Of a DNA stretch of 64,000 bases, positions 44,149-55,323 are shown piece by piece; within the stretch, counting starts at the first letter, position 1, and each line of letters begins with the position of its first letter. The translations under genes were made by a program, and so were the position numbers. The DNA is from Nitzschia sp. DOCU1 (Eukaryota; Bacillariophyta; Bacillariophyceae; Bacillariales; Bacillariaceae): assembly GCA_951394045.1 (NCBI GenBank), contig OX595986.1, positions 4,121,534 to 4,185,533 on the forward strand, written 5' to 3'. The notes beneath the pieces are model-generated. The model made no database searches and was not told where the DNA came from. It saw nothing but the letters and a program-made list of their open reading frames with translations.

Positions 44149-44303
44149 GATTGGAAATTGGCAGTACGCCGTCGAGTGAAGTGGATTGTTGTCTCTAGGC
44201 GGATCTCCCTCCCGTATCTGGGTAGAGGGAGCTCTCCTCCGGGCGGAGCAGCTGTGGCCTACCCCATCCATATCGAATAGCTTTGACGTAGCGGTGGGGC
44301 TCG
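44149..44303. repeat. direct repeat, copy 2 (about 155 bp)
   Basis: Second copy of the element at 43871-44036, separated from it by 112 bp. No target duplication or terminal inverted repeat is obvious. No gene is seen between 43.8 and 45.2 kb; overlapping minus-strand frames at 44523-44839 resemble no family I know. A run of 11 C lies at 45140-45150. Confidence 0.8.
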
Positions 44304-45198
44304 GTTATTTGTTGCTTGAACAAATTCAGCCAATCCGTTCGATGAATAGATAGATGATAAATCTGCTTGCGTTGTCCGTGCTCAATCAAAATAGCAATGA
44401 TTGGAACCCGCCAGGACTAGGTGAAGCCAATTAGGTTCGATGATCAAGCATAGTTAATCATAAATTGAAGTTACTTGCAACAATAGTTTTTATCAAGCTA
44501 AATGCTCGATGATCCACCACGATTAGTTAGGAAATAATGCTTTCACTTTTTGTAGTGATGGCGATGTGATGCTTCCTTTTGTAATATTAACAATGGCAGC
44601 GGCTTGCGTAGGGCATTGAATTCCGCGGCGGGAACGTAATTGTCGTCCAAACGCGGACCGAGCAATTGATATCTCGCAAGGTGGTTTTTGCCCAGCATCG
44701 ACCAAAGAGGGACCATAATCCAAATACAATTCCGAGTGTCGCTGACACACGTTCTGAAACAATTCAGGATGGCGATATTACTGCCGTCTCGCAAGTCCTT
44801 CATTGGAGGGAGCATCTTGGTGCCACATTCTCTTGACATTGGAAGTGGAGTGATGAGTGACCAAAGTCACCAGGGGCCCGTTGGGAAGCCAATGTAAATC
44901 GGAATCGGTGTGGCCACAACAATAATTTTAACAAGAGATCTTGTCGTCCAACATTATCCGCGGAGCCGATTTCCAAGACACTGCGGTGAACGGGCACGGC
45001 GGCTGGACCCTGTACTAGCTAGCCGATTCAAATTTCATAGCTAGTATCCTCGCCGGTAAAGATTCACCACGGCTTCAATCGTTCGATCCGTATCCTCATC
45101 ATTGACTCCTAGAGATGCGTGACAATTCGAAAGAGTTTGCCCCCCCCCCCTGCTGTAGACTCCTCCAAATTTGACGCCGTATTCCCTAGCGGCTCTCC

Positions 45199-46752
45199 TC
45201 AATACATCCTATTCTTTGTTTGTTTCTTCTTGTCGTCGGCCGTCCTTGGACTTCGAGAGCATTTTTCCACCAAGCCGAGAATGTGAGCATTCGGTTCCAG
45301 ATTCAACTTTTCCATTTTCTGTAAAGCCGCCATCGCTCGGTCGTGTCGATTTGGGATGCGACGAGCTGCGCTGATGGTGCGAAAGATAGAGGCAAACGTG
45401 AGCCGGTTGGGTCTCGAGAGTTCTGCGTTGGGATCGCCCTGAAAGTTACTCGAAAAGTAGCGCTCGAAAAGTTCGTCGAGCAGTTCATCGACTCGATCCA
45501 CTGCACGTTGAGAATCTTCTACGTGTCTGGCTACGTGGTACGCCCACGCTTGGATCAACGCTGTATATTCGACCACTGTCGGTTGATAAGAAGTAACGTT
45601 AGTCGAGTTGTCTTTGGTGCTGCTCTCCGCAACCACCGCCGCACGCTCCAAGTCACAAAGCTTCTGAAAGTACTCCTCCGCCTTGTCAATGGCATTACGT
45701 CGCGTGCTCCGCCCCCATACGGAAATCATGGCCGTATACACCACACGGTCGATTTTCCATTTCTTTTCGTCTTGGATTTCACGAAGCAAGCGTTCTGCCT
45801 CGTCGGGAGCCTTTGGTTCCTTACACCGCGCCCACGCATTCAGGACACAGGTATAGGACATTAAATTAGGGCGCAACGTCTTGTTGTCTAGAAATTCCAT
45901 GGATCTCAGCAATAGTTCGGCGCGCCTAGGCGCATTTTCCTTTTCCGAGGATGCCCAGCAATTGAGAACCATGGTGTAGCAGGTAATGTCGGGATCGGGA
46001 AGTATCGGATCCTTACTCATGAGTGACAAGAGCTTTTCCGCACGTGTTGCCCGACGAGAGGAGCTTGACCGGGACCAGGTTTTCAAGACGGATTTACAAT
46101 CCTCCATAGTTGGCGGAGGTACTAGTTGCTGGTTAGATGATCGACAGCGGTCGGCGAATTGTAAAAGTAAATCTTCCGCTCGATGGGCGTTGGAAGCATG
46201 ATGATAGGCTTCGAGTACACGCAGTAGAGATGCTTGTATTTGTTGTGCTTGCTCTTGCAGAATGCTGCTGCTGACATTGTTAACTCTGTTTCGTTGAAAG
46301 CATTGCCACATACTTTGATAGAGGTGTTCAATACGTTCTTCTGCTGTCTTGCGCTTTGTTTGACACCAGCATTCCAACGCCCAAAAGAGACAATCAAAGT
46401 TTGGTTCGATTTGTTCTTCGTCCAACTTTTGAAGCAGGAAATCAGCCTCTTGTGGAGCTTGTGGAGACTTGGATTCCACCAGGCGTTTCAGGGCATGGGC
46501 GGTCTCGTCGAGAACGGCATCACTCGTACCTCCAGTAGAAAACTGCCGCACAGTATGGATGCAATGAAAACGGAACCCACCATCGTTAGGAGTAGAGGGG
46601 TGGATCGAGCAAGCATGAATCTTGCGAGGCAGTTCCTTATGTGGAAAGCCGAGGGGAATTCTTGAAAACGTCGTCGTCGTCGCCGCCCATCTCCTATCCA
46701 CAATATACGATGCTTTCGCAAGAACTCGACGAACCGTTGATGAGTGGCTCAT
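45199..46752 (-). CDS. pentatricopeptide repeat (PPR) protein
   Basis: Single exon, 517 aa. PPR proteins bind organellar RNA and act in its processing or translation. The first 75 residues are basic and Ser/Thr-rich (MSHSSTVRRVLAKASYIVDRRW), a likely mitochondrial leader. From about residue 245 there are at least five 35-residue helical repeats, for example PDITCYTMVLNCWASS, PNLMSYTCVLNAWARC, DRVVYTAMISVWGRS, PTVVEYTALIQAWAYH and PNRLTFASIFRTISAA, each with the PPR helix-A pattern (-x-Y/F-x-x-x-I/L). An earlier degenerate repeat is NFDCLFWALECWCQ. No DYW or SMR domain is visible. The Lys-rich C-terminus (TADDKKKQTKNRMY) is unusual. The RNA target cannot be deduced. Confidence 0.88.
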   Translation of the reverse strand: MSHSSTVRRVLAKASYIVDRRWAATTTTFSRIPLGFPHKELPRKIHACSIHPSTPNDGGFRFHCIHTVRQFSTGGTSDAVLDETAHALKRLVESKSPQAPQEADFLLQKLDEEQIEPNFDCLFWALECWCQTKRKTAEERIEHLYQSMWQCFQRNRVNNVSSSILQEQAQQIQASLLRVLEAYHHASNAHRAEDLLLQFADRCRSSNQQLVPPPTMEDCKSVLKTWSRSSSSRRATRAEKLLSLMSKDPILPDPDITCYTMVLNCWASSEKENAPRRAELLLRSMEFLDNKTLRPNLMSYTCVLNAWARCKEPKAPDEAERLLREIQDEKKWKIDRVVYTAMISVWGRSTRRNAIDKAEEYFQKLCDLERAAVVAESSTKDNSTNVTSYQPTVVEYTALIQAWAYHVARHVEDSQRAVDRVDELLDELFERYFSSNFQGDPNAELSRPNRLTFASIFRTISAARRIPNRHDRAMAALQKMEKLNLEPNAHILGLVEKCSRSPRTADDKKKQTKNRMY

Positions 46753-47269
46753 TCCATTGTCCTGTCAGAAGCTTTGGCAGAGCACATTTGCTCTTTTCTT
46801 CGTTTGTGACGGCATCCTTCATCATCGTCGTCTCGTTCGATCGCGATCGGCCGATATCGATTGGAAGTGGAAGGTACGATATCTACGAAAGGATGCCAGG
46901 TATGGACGGTGGGTACCTACTATCATATGAGCGAGCGGGTGTCGGCCACAAAACTTCGACAACAGCTTGCGTACGTTCGAAGGTGTCAACGCTTGAGGGG
47001 TTGAAGTGAACTCCACCATGGTCATAAATCTTGGATGGAGGTAGATCCTTCGTAGGAATTGTATGGTCACGATGGGTCAGCAACAATAAGGGGTGGGTCG
47101 ACTGCCACATTCGCGTTTTTGCCTTCGATCACGCCTTTACCATTGAAACAGCAGGACACTTGCTTCCATGCGTCCTTTGGATCTGGTTGTTTGGAGATAC
47201 ATCCAGTCTAACTAGTAAAAGGCCATCTGCACCATCTTGCATCTTGCTCTTCGACGATCGATTGTAAAA
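46753..47269. promoter_or_regulatory. divergent upstream region, PPR and TLC genes
   Basis: 517 bp between divergent starts. Frames here are short and unsupported. Contains cgatcgcgatcggccgatatcgat at about 46838-46861, a cluster of palindromic cgatcg-type sites. Confidence 0.4.
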
Positions 47270-49135
47270 ATGCCAGAAGTGGGGGTGTCCTTGGCCTTGC
47301 GCCAGCAACAGAAATTGCTCCAGACGTCCACTGAAGGACCAATGAAGCGGCGAGTATCGTCGTCATCATCACCCTCCAAGAGCAAAGCGAAACTGAGAAA
47401 AAGTTTGGATGGCAACAAAAATTCGTCGCCATTCTCTTCGCTCGAAGTTTTAATTGAGGGCGCTTCGATTTACGCATTGTGTCTGTTTCTCCCAGGCATT
47501 CTGGGAAGAATAGTTGCCTGGTATCGGGCCAGCTGGGAAAATAGTAACGGGCTCTTTCGACAGCTTGCCTTACGAGCTTGTTCCTCTTACTGGCTGTCGG
47601 GTCGGCGCTTGGAATGGTGTATACGAAACACGCAAAAATCAAGTCCCATGTCCGTGTTGGCACCGGATGCCGGGATTTCCGATGTGGCCATTGTGGTGAC
47701 ACTTTGTCTCTTCATGGCGATCTTTCGATTGACGCTGGTGCACTTTTTGGTGCCGGATTATAACCAGCCGAAACGCCTGGAAGCACTGGTGCGATGTAAA
47801 TCGGTTCATTTGTTGTCGTCTTCGTATCCAGGGACAGTGACGCCACAGTTCAAGAAGAAAGAAGCAGTTACGAATCTACTAGACCAAGCGGGAATGATGC
47901 TATCGATACCAGCACTGGCGAGTACCCAACAGGGGGGCAGCAAGGGCGGTGATTCGCCGGCGGATACAGCCTTGGAACCAAAGCGTCTGTTTGGGTCTAC
48001 GCCCAGGCAAGATCGCTTGGTGGTTCTTAACGATGAGGCACAACAGCAACAACGACTCGACGAGAGTGACTTTGATTTAGGCATGGGCATTGATGACGAC
48101 GATGGGCCACAACAATTTTCAATCGAAGAAACAGAAGATATTTCGACAGCCCCGGCTGTATCTGCGGGTCTCATGACCTCGTCCTCGGCCTTATCACTTC
48201 AGGCTTTGCTGCACCAAGCTGCCCCCATGACGCCGGTACCCCGTCACGACAGCCTTTCACATTTTCCATCATCATCAACTGGAGAGGAGGCAGATGCTCG
48301 TCCGGAACGAATGTTTGCCGCCCCCAAGTACGCGACAGCTTGCTTTCGACTGATCTTTTGTTCGGCAAGTTGTATCATTGCTTTAGTTTATTTTGCAGAT
48401 GCCGACTTTTGGCCTCCTGCAGTTGGAGGGCATGGGAGTACCAAGAATTGCTGGGACTTGAGCTCGGTCGGAGCAACAGTCATGGATTCTGATTTCGACC
48501 ACCACAACACAGTGTTGAGACGATACTATCTGGTACAGCTGTCTTATCACTTTCATAGTGGCGCCTTTCATATACTTGCAGCCTTGTTGCTGTGGTTTGT
48601 ATCCGCTACGAAGAACAACACAGAAGAGCCTCATCCAAAACACTTTGGCTATATTCCTACGGGGTTGTGGACTATTCACAACTTTCAGTCGCTATTCAAG
48701 CACACTTTTGCTGTTGGAATCATGACCTTTTCCTATCTCTTTTCATCTTTGAGAAGACTAGGTGCTATTGCTATGTTTTCGTTCGACTTGAGCAGCTGGT
48801 TCCTACACCTGCTCCAGATGAGCATCAACGAGCCGTCGGGCATGCGACGAATCTCCCCCTTTTGGATCAAAATTCTGCATCGGTTTTTTGTCATCCCAGC
48901 ATTCTGCTACAGTCGATTCTACATCTTTCCCTTTGTTATTGGGTATTCGGCGCTGGAAGAGTCGCAAGGTTGGCTCCGGCAACTAGAGAACATGCTGGTC
49001 CCGGGCACCGCCAAATATATTCACGGCATCTTTGTCGTTTCATTTTGCCTCTTGATGGTGATCAACGTGGTGTATGCTCGGCGACTTTTTTATCACTCAC
49101 ATGTCAAAGAGTCAGTGGACGTGTCGAATAGATGA
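47270..49135 (+). CDS. TLC-domain membrane protein (ceramide-synthase-like)
   Basis: Single exon, 621 aa from the first ATG (47270); earlier in-frame codons start with TTG. The C-terminal part (about 420-600) looks like a TRAM-LAG1-CLN8 domain: LRRYYLVQLSYHFHSGAFHI, then a membrane helix, and FKHTFAVGIMTFSYLFSSLRRLGAIAMFSFDLSSWFLHLLQM, which parallels the Lag1 motif HHxxT...SY--N--R-G--I---HD-SD--LE. The usual His-His and Asp-Asp residues are changed here (KH, FDLSS), so ceramide synthase activity is doubtful. N-terminal to it are two more hydrophobic segments (about 62-82 and 140-165) and a long acidic Ser/Gln-rich loop (about 200-370) that is a lineage-specific insert. Multi-pass ER protein most likely. 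Confidence 0.75.
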   Translation: MPEVGVSLALRQQQKLLQTSTEGPMKRRVSSSSSPSKSKAKLRKSLDGNKNSSPFSSLEVLIEGASIYALCLFLPGILGRIVAWYRASWENSNGLFRQLALRACSSYWLSGRRLEWCIRNTQKSSPMSVLAPDAGISDVAIVVTLCLFMAIFRLTLVHFLVPDYNQPKRLEALVRCKSVHLLSSSYPGTVTPQFKKKEAVTNLLDQAGMMLSIPALASTQQGGSKGGDSPADTALEPKRLFGSTPRQDRLVVLNDEAQQQQRLDESDFDLGMGIDDDDGPQQFSIEETEDISTAPAVSAGLMTSSSALSLQALLHQAAPMTPVPRHDSLSHFPSSSTGEEADARPERMFAAPKYATACFRLIFCSASCIIALVYFADADFWPPAVGGHGSTKNCWDLSSVGATVMDSDFDHHNTVLRRYYLVQLSYHFHSGAFHILAALLLWFVSATKNNTEEPHPKHFGYIPTGLWTIHNFQSLFKHTFAVGIMTFSYLFSSLRRLGAIAMFSFDLSSWFLHLLQMSINEPSGMRRISPFWIKILHRFFVIPAFCYSRFYIFPFVIGYSALEESQGWLRQLENMLVPGTAKYIHGIFVVSFCLLMVINVVYARRLFYHSHVKESVDVSNR

Positions 49136-50206
49136 TCCAAGCAATAGTAACGCACTCCTCGTTAGCCTCTGCCTTCTCCAGAACATTGTGCACTTGATAC
49201 AAGTTCCAACATTTTTGGGCTTCCCGCAGCAAGTATAAACCTATCCAATGCATTCTGACGCATATATTATAGAACTTGCATAGCTCATTCTCACCGATCG
49301 CAGCCGAAACGGAGATAGAAGATACCAATGCGTGAGATGTCGGAGAAGCTGGAAGCTTTTTCTTTCAGTCTTGTAAGCAAGCATGTTAGTCGCCGAAGTG
49401 GCCCGTGCCTGCGAGTCGTGGATACGACATAGGAGTGAGTCAGTCGTCACACCGCGAGAAGGAGGCGCCAACATGCCGATTGAAATTTACATAGTCGCAT
49501 GAGTCACTTAGCTACGTACCCGCGCTTCGAAACCACATCCAAGCAACACAAATCAAACTCTTTTGGACGACTCGACTCAACTCACCCAGAGAGTAAGAGA
49601 ATGGCGGGAAGGATTGAGGACACAGCCATCGTGGTGCTTAGAGACTATGGGTTCGTTCGGTTGAACGGTGGCGAAAGTTTACGCTTCTATATTCCTGCGG
49701 TGTGGACGACTAGTGATATTGACTAGAGAAGCAAACCATTGTTGATGGCTTGGTCCCACAGCTGACCGGTTTTGGGGTGGCTGTAGAATTGTCTGGCGGG
49801 ATGCGTTGTTGACAATCAGCCGTTTGCGTGTTTGTAAATCGTACCAGGATGTTCGAAATCCATCACGAAGATGCGAAGCATCAGCCGTTGGCTGCAATGA
49901 CGTTCTTAGTTTTGCCAATCGAGGTAATGGCGTGACGACGGCGTTTACCTTGGTGGTGGGGTACAATAATGGAGACAATGGTGGCAACAGAGACTTCTTG
50001 TCGGCGAAACAAGTATCATCTTTCTTCTCAAGAAGTAATGCCAGAACGAGCAAGTAGTCCATTTGTAGAATAACAAAATGCAATCAATCTATTTATTCAT
50101 TTACAATGTAGTCTCCAAATGAAGACATCCCAATTTCAACAGCGACCGTCATAAAGCAGCTCTCCTATCTATCATCGCGCGGCGGCATCCATCTCTAGGT
50201 AATGCT
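49136..50206. other. 1.07-kb intergenic without clear gene
   Basis: Convergent flanks (TLC gene and LRR paralogue 3), so mostly 3' UTR sequence. Short frames at 49499-49726 (plus) and 49679-50083 (minus) have no family support. Confidence 0.35.
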
Positions 50207-51800
50207 TTAATAGCAGGCAGTGCAGCAAGTGTTCTCCTCGCATTTGACTTCGCTCTTGCAATCAACAGTCAGCGACTTGAATTCGTAGGCCGAGTTGTCA
50301 ATGTTGGCACAAATGCCTTGCGGCATGGATCCCCCAAGCTTGTTGTAGTGTAGCTCCAGTACCTCCAAGTCAGACAATTGGTTCAAGACGGCTGGGATGG
50401 TTCCTGTCAATTCGTTGTTGTAAAGCCATAGACGGCGAAGGTTGGTCAAGTTGCCCATTTCTGTGGGAATGGTGCCCGAAAGAGTGGCATTGGTCATGGA
50501 AACCGACGCGAGTTCGGTCAACAGACCAATTTCAGTTGGGATAGTTCCAGTAATTTGGTTGCTGTCCAACCAAAGTGCGACTGTAAAACACACGAGACAA
50601 GAATAATTTGGTGGACAATGTTAGAACCCACAAAAACACAAAAACACCCTCTGACCGATTGATTCATCCTTGTTTGGCGCACTTACACAGATCTGTCAAC
50701 TTTCCAGTCTTCAAAAAATCCAAGTTCATGCTGAGCTCGTTGCGTCGCATGTAAATATAGACCAAATTGCTCATTTCTCCAAGCACAGCAGGCAGACGAC
50801 CACTCAAAAAGTTGGATTCAATCTCCAGATGCGTCAATTGAGGCATATTGGCCAAAACCTTGTGATCCGTCTCCAATTCTCCCGAGAACAAGTTGTAAGA
50901 AAGTCGCAGCTTCTTGAGCTTCTCCATCTTCTTGAATTGAGACGGCAATCCCTTGTCGTACAACAGGTAGTTGTCGTCCATGAGAAGCGTTTTCAATTCC
51001 ACCAAATAATTAAAGACATTCCACTGGTCTCCTTCCATGTAAATCAAGTTTGAGGTAAGATCCAAGGTCTGCAGTGTGGAATCAATGATGGAAAGTTCCA
51101 GCGGGATACTGCCTGACAAGTTGTTGCGCTCAAGGTCAATGGCTTCAATGTGGAACTGTTCGTTGCACACAATGCCCTGCCATTCGCACACATGAGACTC
51201 CGAGAGCCACAAGGTAGCATGGACCCAGGGCTTGGGGTTCTCAGCGTACACGTTCTTGACTGAGTTGGTGGCGTAGTATAAAACAGCCAGGACGTATCGC
51301 TGCATAATCTCCGTGTGGGTCAGGGGAGTGAGATTCTCCGTGGCGAGCCAGTAAAAGGCCTTTCGCTGGGGAGTGTTGCCAGCTCCAGCATCCAAAACGC
51401 TAACATCCAAGCCTTTTCGCTCGTAAACCGATACAAGCTTCTCCATCAAAGATTTCGCGGTTTCAGGGTTCACGCTCTTGGGGTCGATGGCAATGGGCGG
51501 TCGGTGCGTGCCATCAGACGAAGACGTCATTTCTGCATCGCGGTTGGATCCTCCTGCAATGGCAATCATTGAAATCAAAATAACAACAACGAGGGCCGTG
51601 AAAGCAGTAATCCACTTATTTGCACGCATCAGGGCCACCAGGCTGTTTGTGCGCTTCTTCTCGGTGCCATAGCCTTCTGCAGGCATGCCTACGGCAGCAA
51701 TGTTTGTTTCGGACTGGGGAAAGCCCGGGGGAGGATAGTCGGCCGAATAATCTTCGACATCCTCCAAGTGCAGGTCGTGAACGTCTGTACTATTGATCAT
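50207..51800 (-). CDS. single-pass LRR membrane protein, no kinase (paralogue 3), two exons
   Basis: Exon 1 51800-50687, exon 2 50580-50207, intron 106 nt (GTAAGTGC...TTTACAG); 495 aa. The join reads GKLTDLFALWLDSNQITG, keeping LRR spacing. Plan: acidic, Tyr/Pro-rich N-terminus (DLHLEDVEDYSADYPPP, related to EVEDYTSDYY of paralogue 1), membrane segment at about 63-82 (WITAFTALVVVILISMIAIA), N-terminal cap HVCEWQGIVC, eight or nine plant-type LRRs and Cys-rich end (CEENTCCTACY). Intron position differs from paralogue 1, and paralogue 2 has none, so introns were gained or lost after duplication. The frame is open to a GTG upstream, but 51800 is the first ATG. Ligand and orientation unknown. Confidence 0.87.
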
Positions 51801-52734
51801 GGTCGTTAAATGCACAGAGTAAAGAGTAGATGATGATCGTAACGACGATGGGATGAATGTGTCCTGTCGTGTAGATGTGGGAAATCAAATTTTGCTTACA
51901 GAATCGTTGAGTCGAGTGGTGCTTCGTGCTCCTCCGGCGCGTGTTGGATTGGAGGGAGGTGTGGAATGTGGATCGGGTAAGCACGAGAAGTTTTAGGCGG
52001 GAGCTTCCCGGCAGAAAACCGCGGTTTTCTAAAAATGGTTTGAACGACATGTGACATACTCGTTGATTGTACATAAGGAAAATGCTGATTCATAAACTTC
52101 ATATCCGAATAAAGTATGAACTTTCAACACGAAAGTGGATAAGTAATTCGTGGCGCCTACATCGGATGAACGACTCGACTCCGACTCGGCGCGCCAAGAG
52201 TTGCACGCACCACCGCGGAAAGTACCTGGTAAGTCGGTCAAAGACGAACGTGTGGTTTCTGTCGGATGCGACACTTCGACTTTGTTGTTGGGTCGATTTG
52301 GTCGGGAATCTTCTCTTCACAAATTTGACGTCATGCCATCGCGCCAAAACTTTTGTGAAGCGCACTATTCGTTTCGATGTGCAGATTGATTGACGACTTT
52401 ATCACCACAACCATTGCAATAGCCCTCTACTTTCAGTGCCACAATGGTTGGACGTGTTCTTCCCCCAATTCAGGCGCAAAGCAAAGATGAACGTATCTAA
52501 CCGTAGTACTGAAGAACAACAAATGTGGTGGGTCTTTGACCGTAGAAAAAAATGCACCGAGGCTACCATTGGATCATAGGAGCGTCGAGTTCGGCATTGT
52601 GCTGTAGAGCAACACATGAACAAATGTGGCGGGCCTTCGAGCGTAGAATAAAATACAAGCGCAAAGCAAAGATGAACGTATCTGCTCCTCTAGCAGAAGT
52701 AGTTAAATACAGAGCTCTACCGATTATTATCCAT
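51801..52734. other. intergenic with duplicated 25-mer
   Basis: No supported gene. The 25-base sequence beginning gcgcaaagcaaagatgaacg occurs at 52474-52498 and again at 52659-52683. Next to each copy is a related segment, acaaatgtgg-gggyctt-ga-cgtaga (about 52509 and 52619), in opposite relative order. This looks like a small rearranged duplication. Confidence 0.5.
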
Positions 52735-54137
52735 TTAAATCTCCAGCAACAACTTGGTTGGGTCCGAAATTTTGTCCGCGATGCTCTTCAAGAATGTCAC
52801 ACCCTCCCTACCATCGATTAGCCGGTGATCGTACGTCAAGGCCAAGTACATCATGGGTCTAGCAACAACCTCACCCTTGTCGTTGACGACCGCTCTCATC
52901 TTTGTTGCGTGCATACCCAAGACAGCCGATTGAGGCGGATTGATAATGGGGGTGCCCATGAGTGATCCGAATACTCCTCCATTTGAAATCGTAAAGGTCC
53001 CGCCAGCCATGTCATCCAACGACAAAGTTCCATCCTTGGCCTTCTGTCCGTACATGGCAATGTTGTGTTCGACATCCGCAAAGGACATTGCCTCAGTGTT
53101 TCGCAAGACAGGGACTACCAAGCCAGTAGGACTGGCGACGGCCACAGAAATATCCACATACTCCCTATAAACGATTTCTTTCGTCTCGTCGTCAATGTAG
53201 GCATTCACAATCGGCACTTCCTGCAGGGCGGCGGTTGCAGCTTGAACAAAGGCAGACATGAAGCCCAACTTAATACCATGCTTGGCCGTGAAGGTATCCT
53301 GGTGTTTCTTGCGCATTTCCATCAGATTACCCATATCACACTCTTGAAAGGTGGTCAACATGGCCGCAGTGTTTTGCGCGTCCTTGAGACGGGTAGCAAT
53401 ACGTTGACGCATGCGAGACATCTTGGTGCGACGTTCAGTACGAGATCCCAAGAAAGCAGGAGTTTCTGGTTGAGGTGGAGGGGTAGGCGGTGCTTTCTTT
53501 GGAGGGGCCATTTCGGCGGGAGAGGGTGGCTCAGGCGCTTTCTTTGGTGCAGGAGCAGGTTTGGCTGGGGCATGTTCTTCCTTTGTCAAAATATCTTCCA
53601 CCGCCGTGACAGGAGGAGGAGTGCTACTTGGCTCTGGAGCATCGGCATCTGTATCTATACGAAACAGAGCGGATCCAACTTCCACAACGTCGTCAACTTC
53701 TCCCAGCACTTCGACCAAGACGCCCCCTTCTGGTGCGCGAACGTCTACAGAGACCTTGTCAGTCTCCAAGACAACTACTACATCATCGGTCTGAACATAG
53801 TCTCCAGGAGCCACAGGCAAATCCACAATAGTACCCTCAGTGATACTGTCTCCCATTGTCGGTACCTACACATATCATGAACATGGCGAAAATATCATTG
53901 TCAGAAATGGTCGCATCCCAGTATTGCTCGTACAAAACACCCATCAGAGTCATTTCTGCCAACAAAATAAGTACATCGCAAGCTTACATTGATAGTCTTC
54001 ACAGGCAAGGCTTTTTGCCACGTTGGAGTCACCAACGATCGAAGTTGATTATTCAGAGGGCTGGGGCGGGCGACGCGTTGAGATGCCGACATCAGAACAC
54101 GGCGACCTGCCGTCGATAGAGCGACCTTGGAAAACAT
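52735..54137 (-). CDS. DLST: dihydrolipoyllysine-residue succinyltransferase (2-oxoglutarate dehydrogenase E2), two exons
   Basis: E2 core of the mitochondrial 2-oxoglutarate dehydrogenase complex; it passes the succinyl group to CoA in the TCA cycle. Exon 1 54137-53988, exon 2 53865-52735, intron 122 nt; 426 aa. The join gives [20 protein letters not shown], the standard start of the lipoyl domain; the lipoyl lysine is Lys87 in [10 protein letters not shown]. Residues 1-45 are the presequence ([20 protein letters not shown]). A 70-residue Pro/Ala/Lys linker replaces the E1/E3-binding domain, as in animal DLST. The catalytic domain contains [15 protein letters not shown], the [12 protein letters not shown] motif, and [11 protein letters not shown] with His397 and Asp401. 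The succinyl rather than acetyl call rests on these C-terminal motifs and the missing binding domain. Confidence 0.93.
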
Positions 54138-54644
54138 GTTAATGCAATATCCAAATTACTATAATCAATCCAAAACACCAGTCGATGAAGGATGCTCAAT
54201 AGTTGTCTTCTGAAGAGAGAGTTTGCGTGGTCCTTCACTAGTGAAGTGAGTTGACTTCAAAAATTGTAGGTTGAGATGAGCCGCTATGGGGTGCCAAGTT
54301 AATCTTCCAGAGGAAGGACGTCCAAAGGACGGGAACAAAGATCTTCTCCATCGCGTCGGTTGATAGAGGCAAGAGAGCGAACGCACACGATCGCCGATGG
54401 ATCGCGGTCTTTCTTCCGTCGGCTTCTTTTTGATGGGCGGCGCGTCGATGCGCGAAGATGCCGCTGGCCGAGCTTTCGCCACATCAAAGCGGCACTGGCA
54501 GGCGCGCATACTGGCATTTCGCAAACCGGACTTGATCGACTAAAAAACCCGTCGCTTTCTTCGTCCCCCTCTTTTGAAGAGGATCAAAATCATCGTTTCT
54601 CGTTTCATTTTATTCCAGCAGCAGCCTCTCATTGTTATGCAACA
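54138..54644. promoter_or_regulatory. divergent upstream region, DLST and COX20
   Basis: 507 bp between divergent starts. A frame open from 54360 runs into COX20, but the conserved protein starts at 54645. No other gene seen. Confidence 0.4.
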
Positions 54645-55323
54645 ATGGCGCAAGTAGAAGGTACGGCACCGTCCCCCCAAAACAGGGAAAAGAAGGATGA
54701 TCCTTTGGAAACGGCAAAATGGACCCGCTATCTGCCAGAAGCCTTTGGCATTCGCGAGGCTGTCCGACAATCGTCCTATCGATGGTGTGTGAGGGAGGGG
54801 TGAGTTTACCTTGGTCAGTGCAAATTATCTGCCATACGATTGCTATCTAACTGTGTGGCTCTTTGTCGCAGGGGAATGTGGGGTATTGCTACTGGTACTG
54901 CGATGAGTTTGTAAGTGGAGTCAATCACACAGGGGCATGGATAATGATATCACATCGCTTCTAACAATTTGCAACGTAAGACACCGGATGAGGATGGGTA
55001 CCAGTCCTCGGATGGCTGGACATGTCTTCTTCGGTACGTGCATGTTCGTGATGCTTCCGTCGTATTATTTTTGCTATCGACGAAGAGAGCATCAAGAGGA
55101 GGTTATTGAAATGATGATGAAGTATAATCGATTTGGACATGCAAAAGAGATGCCGGCAGAACCTCCACTGGAAGAGCATCCATTCTGGCAGAAAGTGGAC
55201 GATACGTCAAAGAGCTCGGAAAGTCAACATCAATCAGAATATAGAGGCATGATCAAGGAACGAAAGGAATGGCAGAAACCAAAAGATCAATCGTTTGAAG
55301 AAATCTTCAATGAAAAGCGATAA
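54645..55323 (+). CDS. COX20: cytochrome c oxidase assembly factor COX20 (FAM36A), three exons
   Basis: COX20 is an inner-membrane chaperone for newly made Cox2. Exons 54645-54799, 54872-54910 (39 nt) and 54981-55323; introns 72 and 70 nt; 178 aa. The spliced core reads SSYRWCVREGGMWGIATGTAMSLHRMRMG..., then AGHVFFGTCMFVMLPSYYFCYRRREHQEE. This fits the family's G-----G-----R-R-----GG-----C-Y-RR--E arrangement, with two membrane segments (about 55-70 and 82-100). The C-terminal 70 residues are charged. The protein is small and fast-evolving; the call rests on the double-helix hairpin, the RxR loop and the YRRREHQEE end, and on length. The exon-3 acceptor at 54980 was chosen because it restores the frame. 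Confidence 0.75.

Noticed and set aside
31490..51800. LRR receptor kinases
   Set aside because: None of the three proteins has a kinase domain on either side of the membrane segment; each ends in a Cys cluster.
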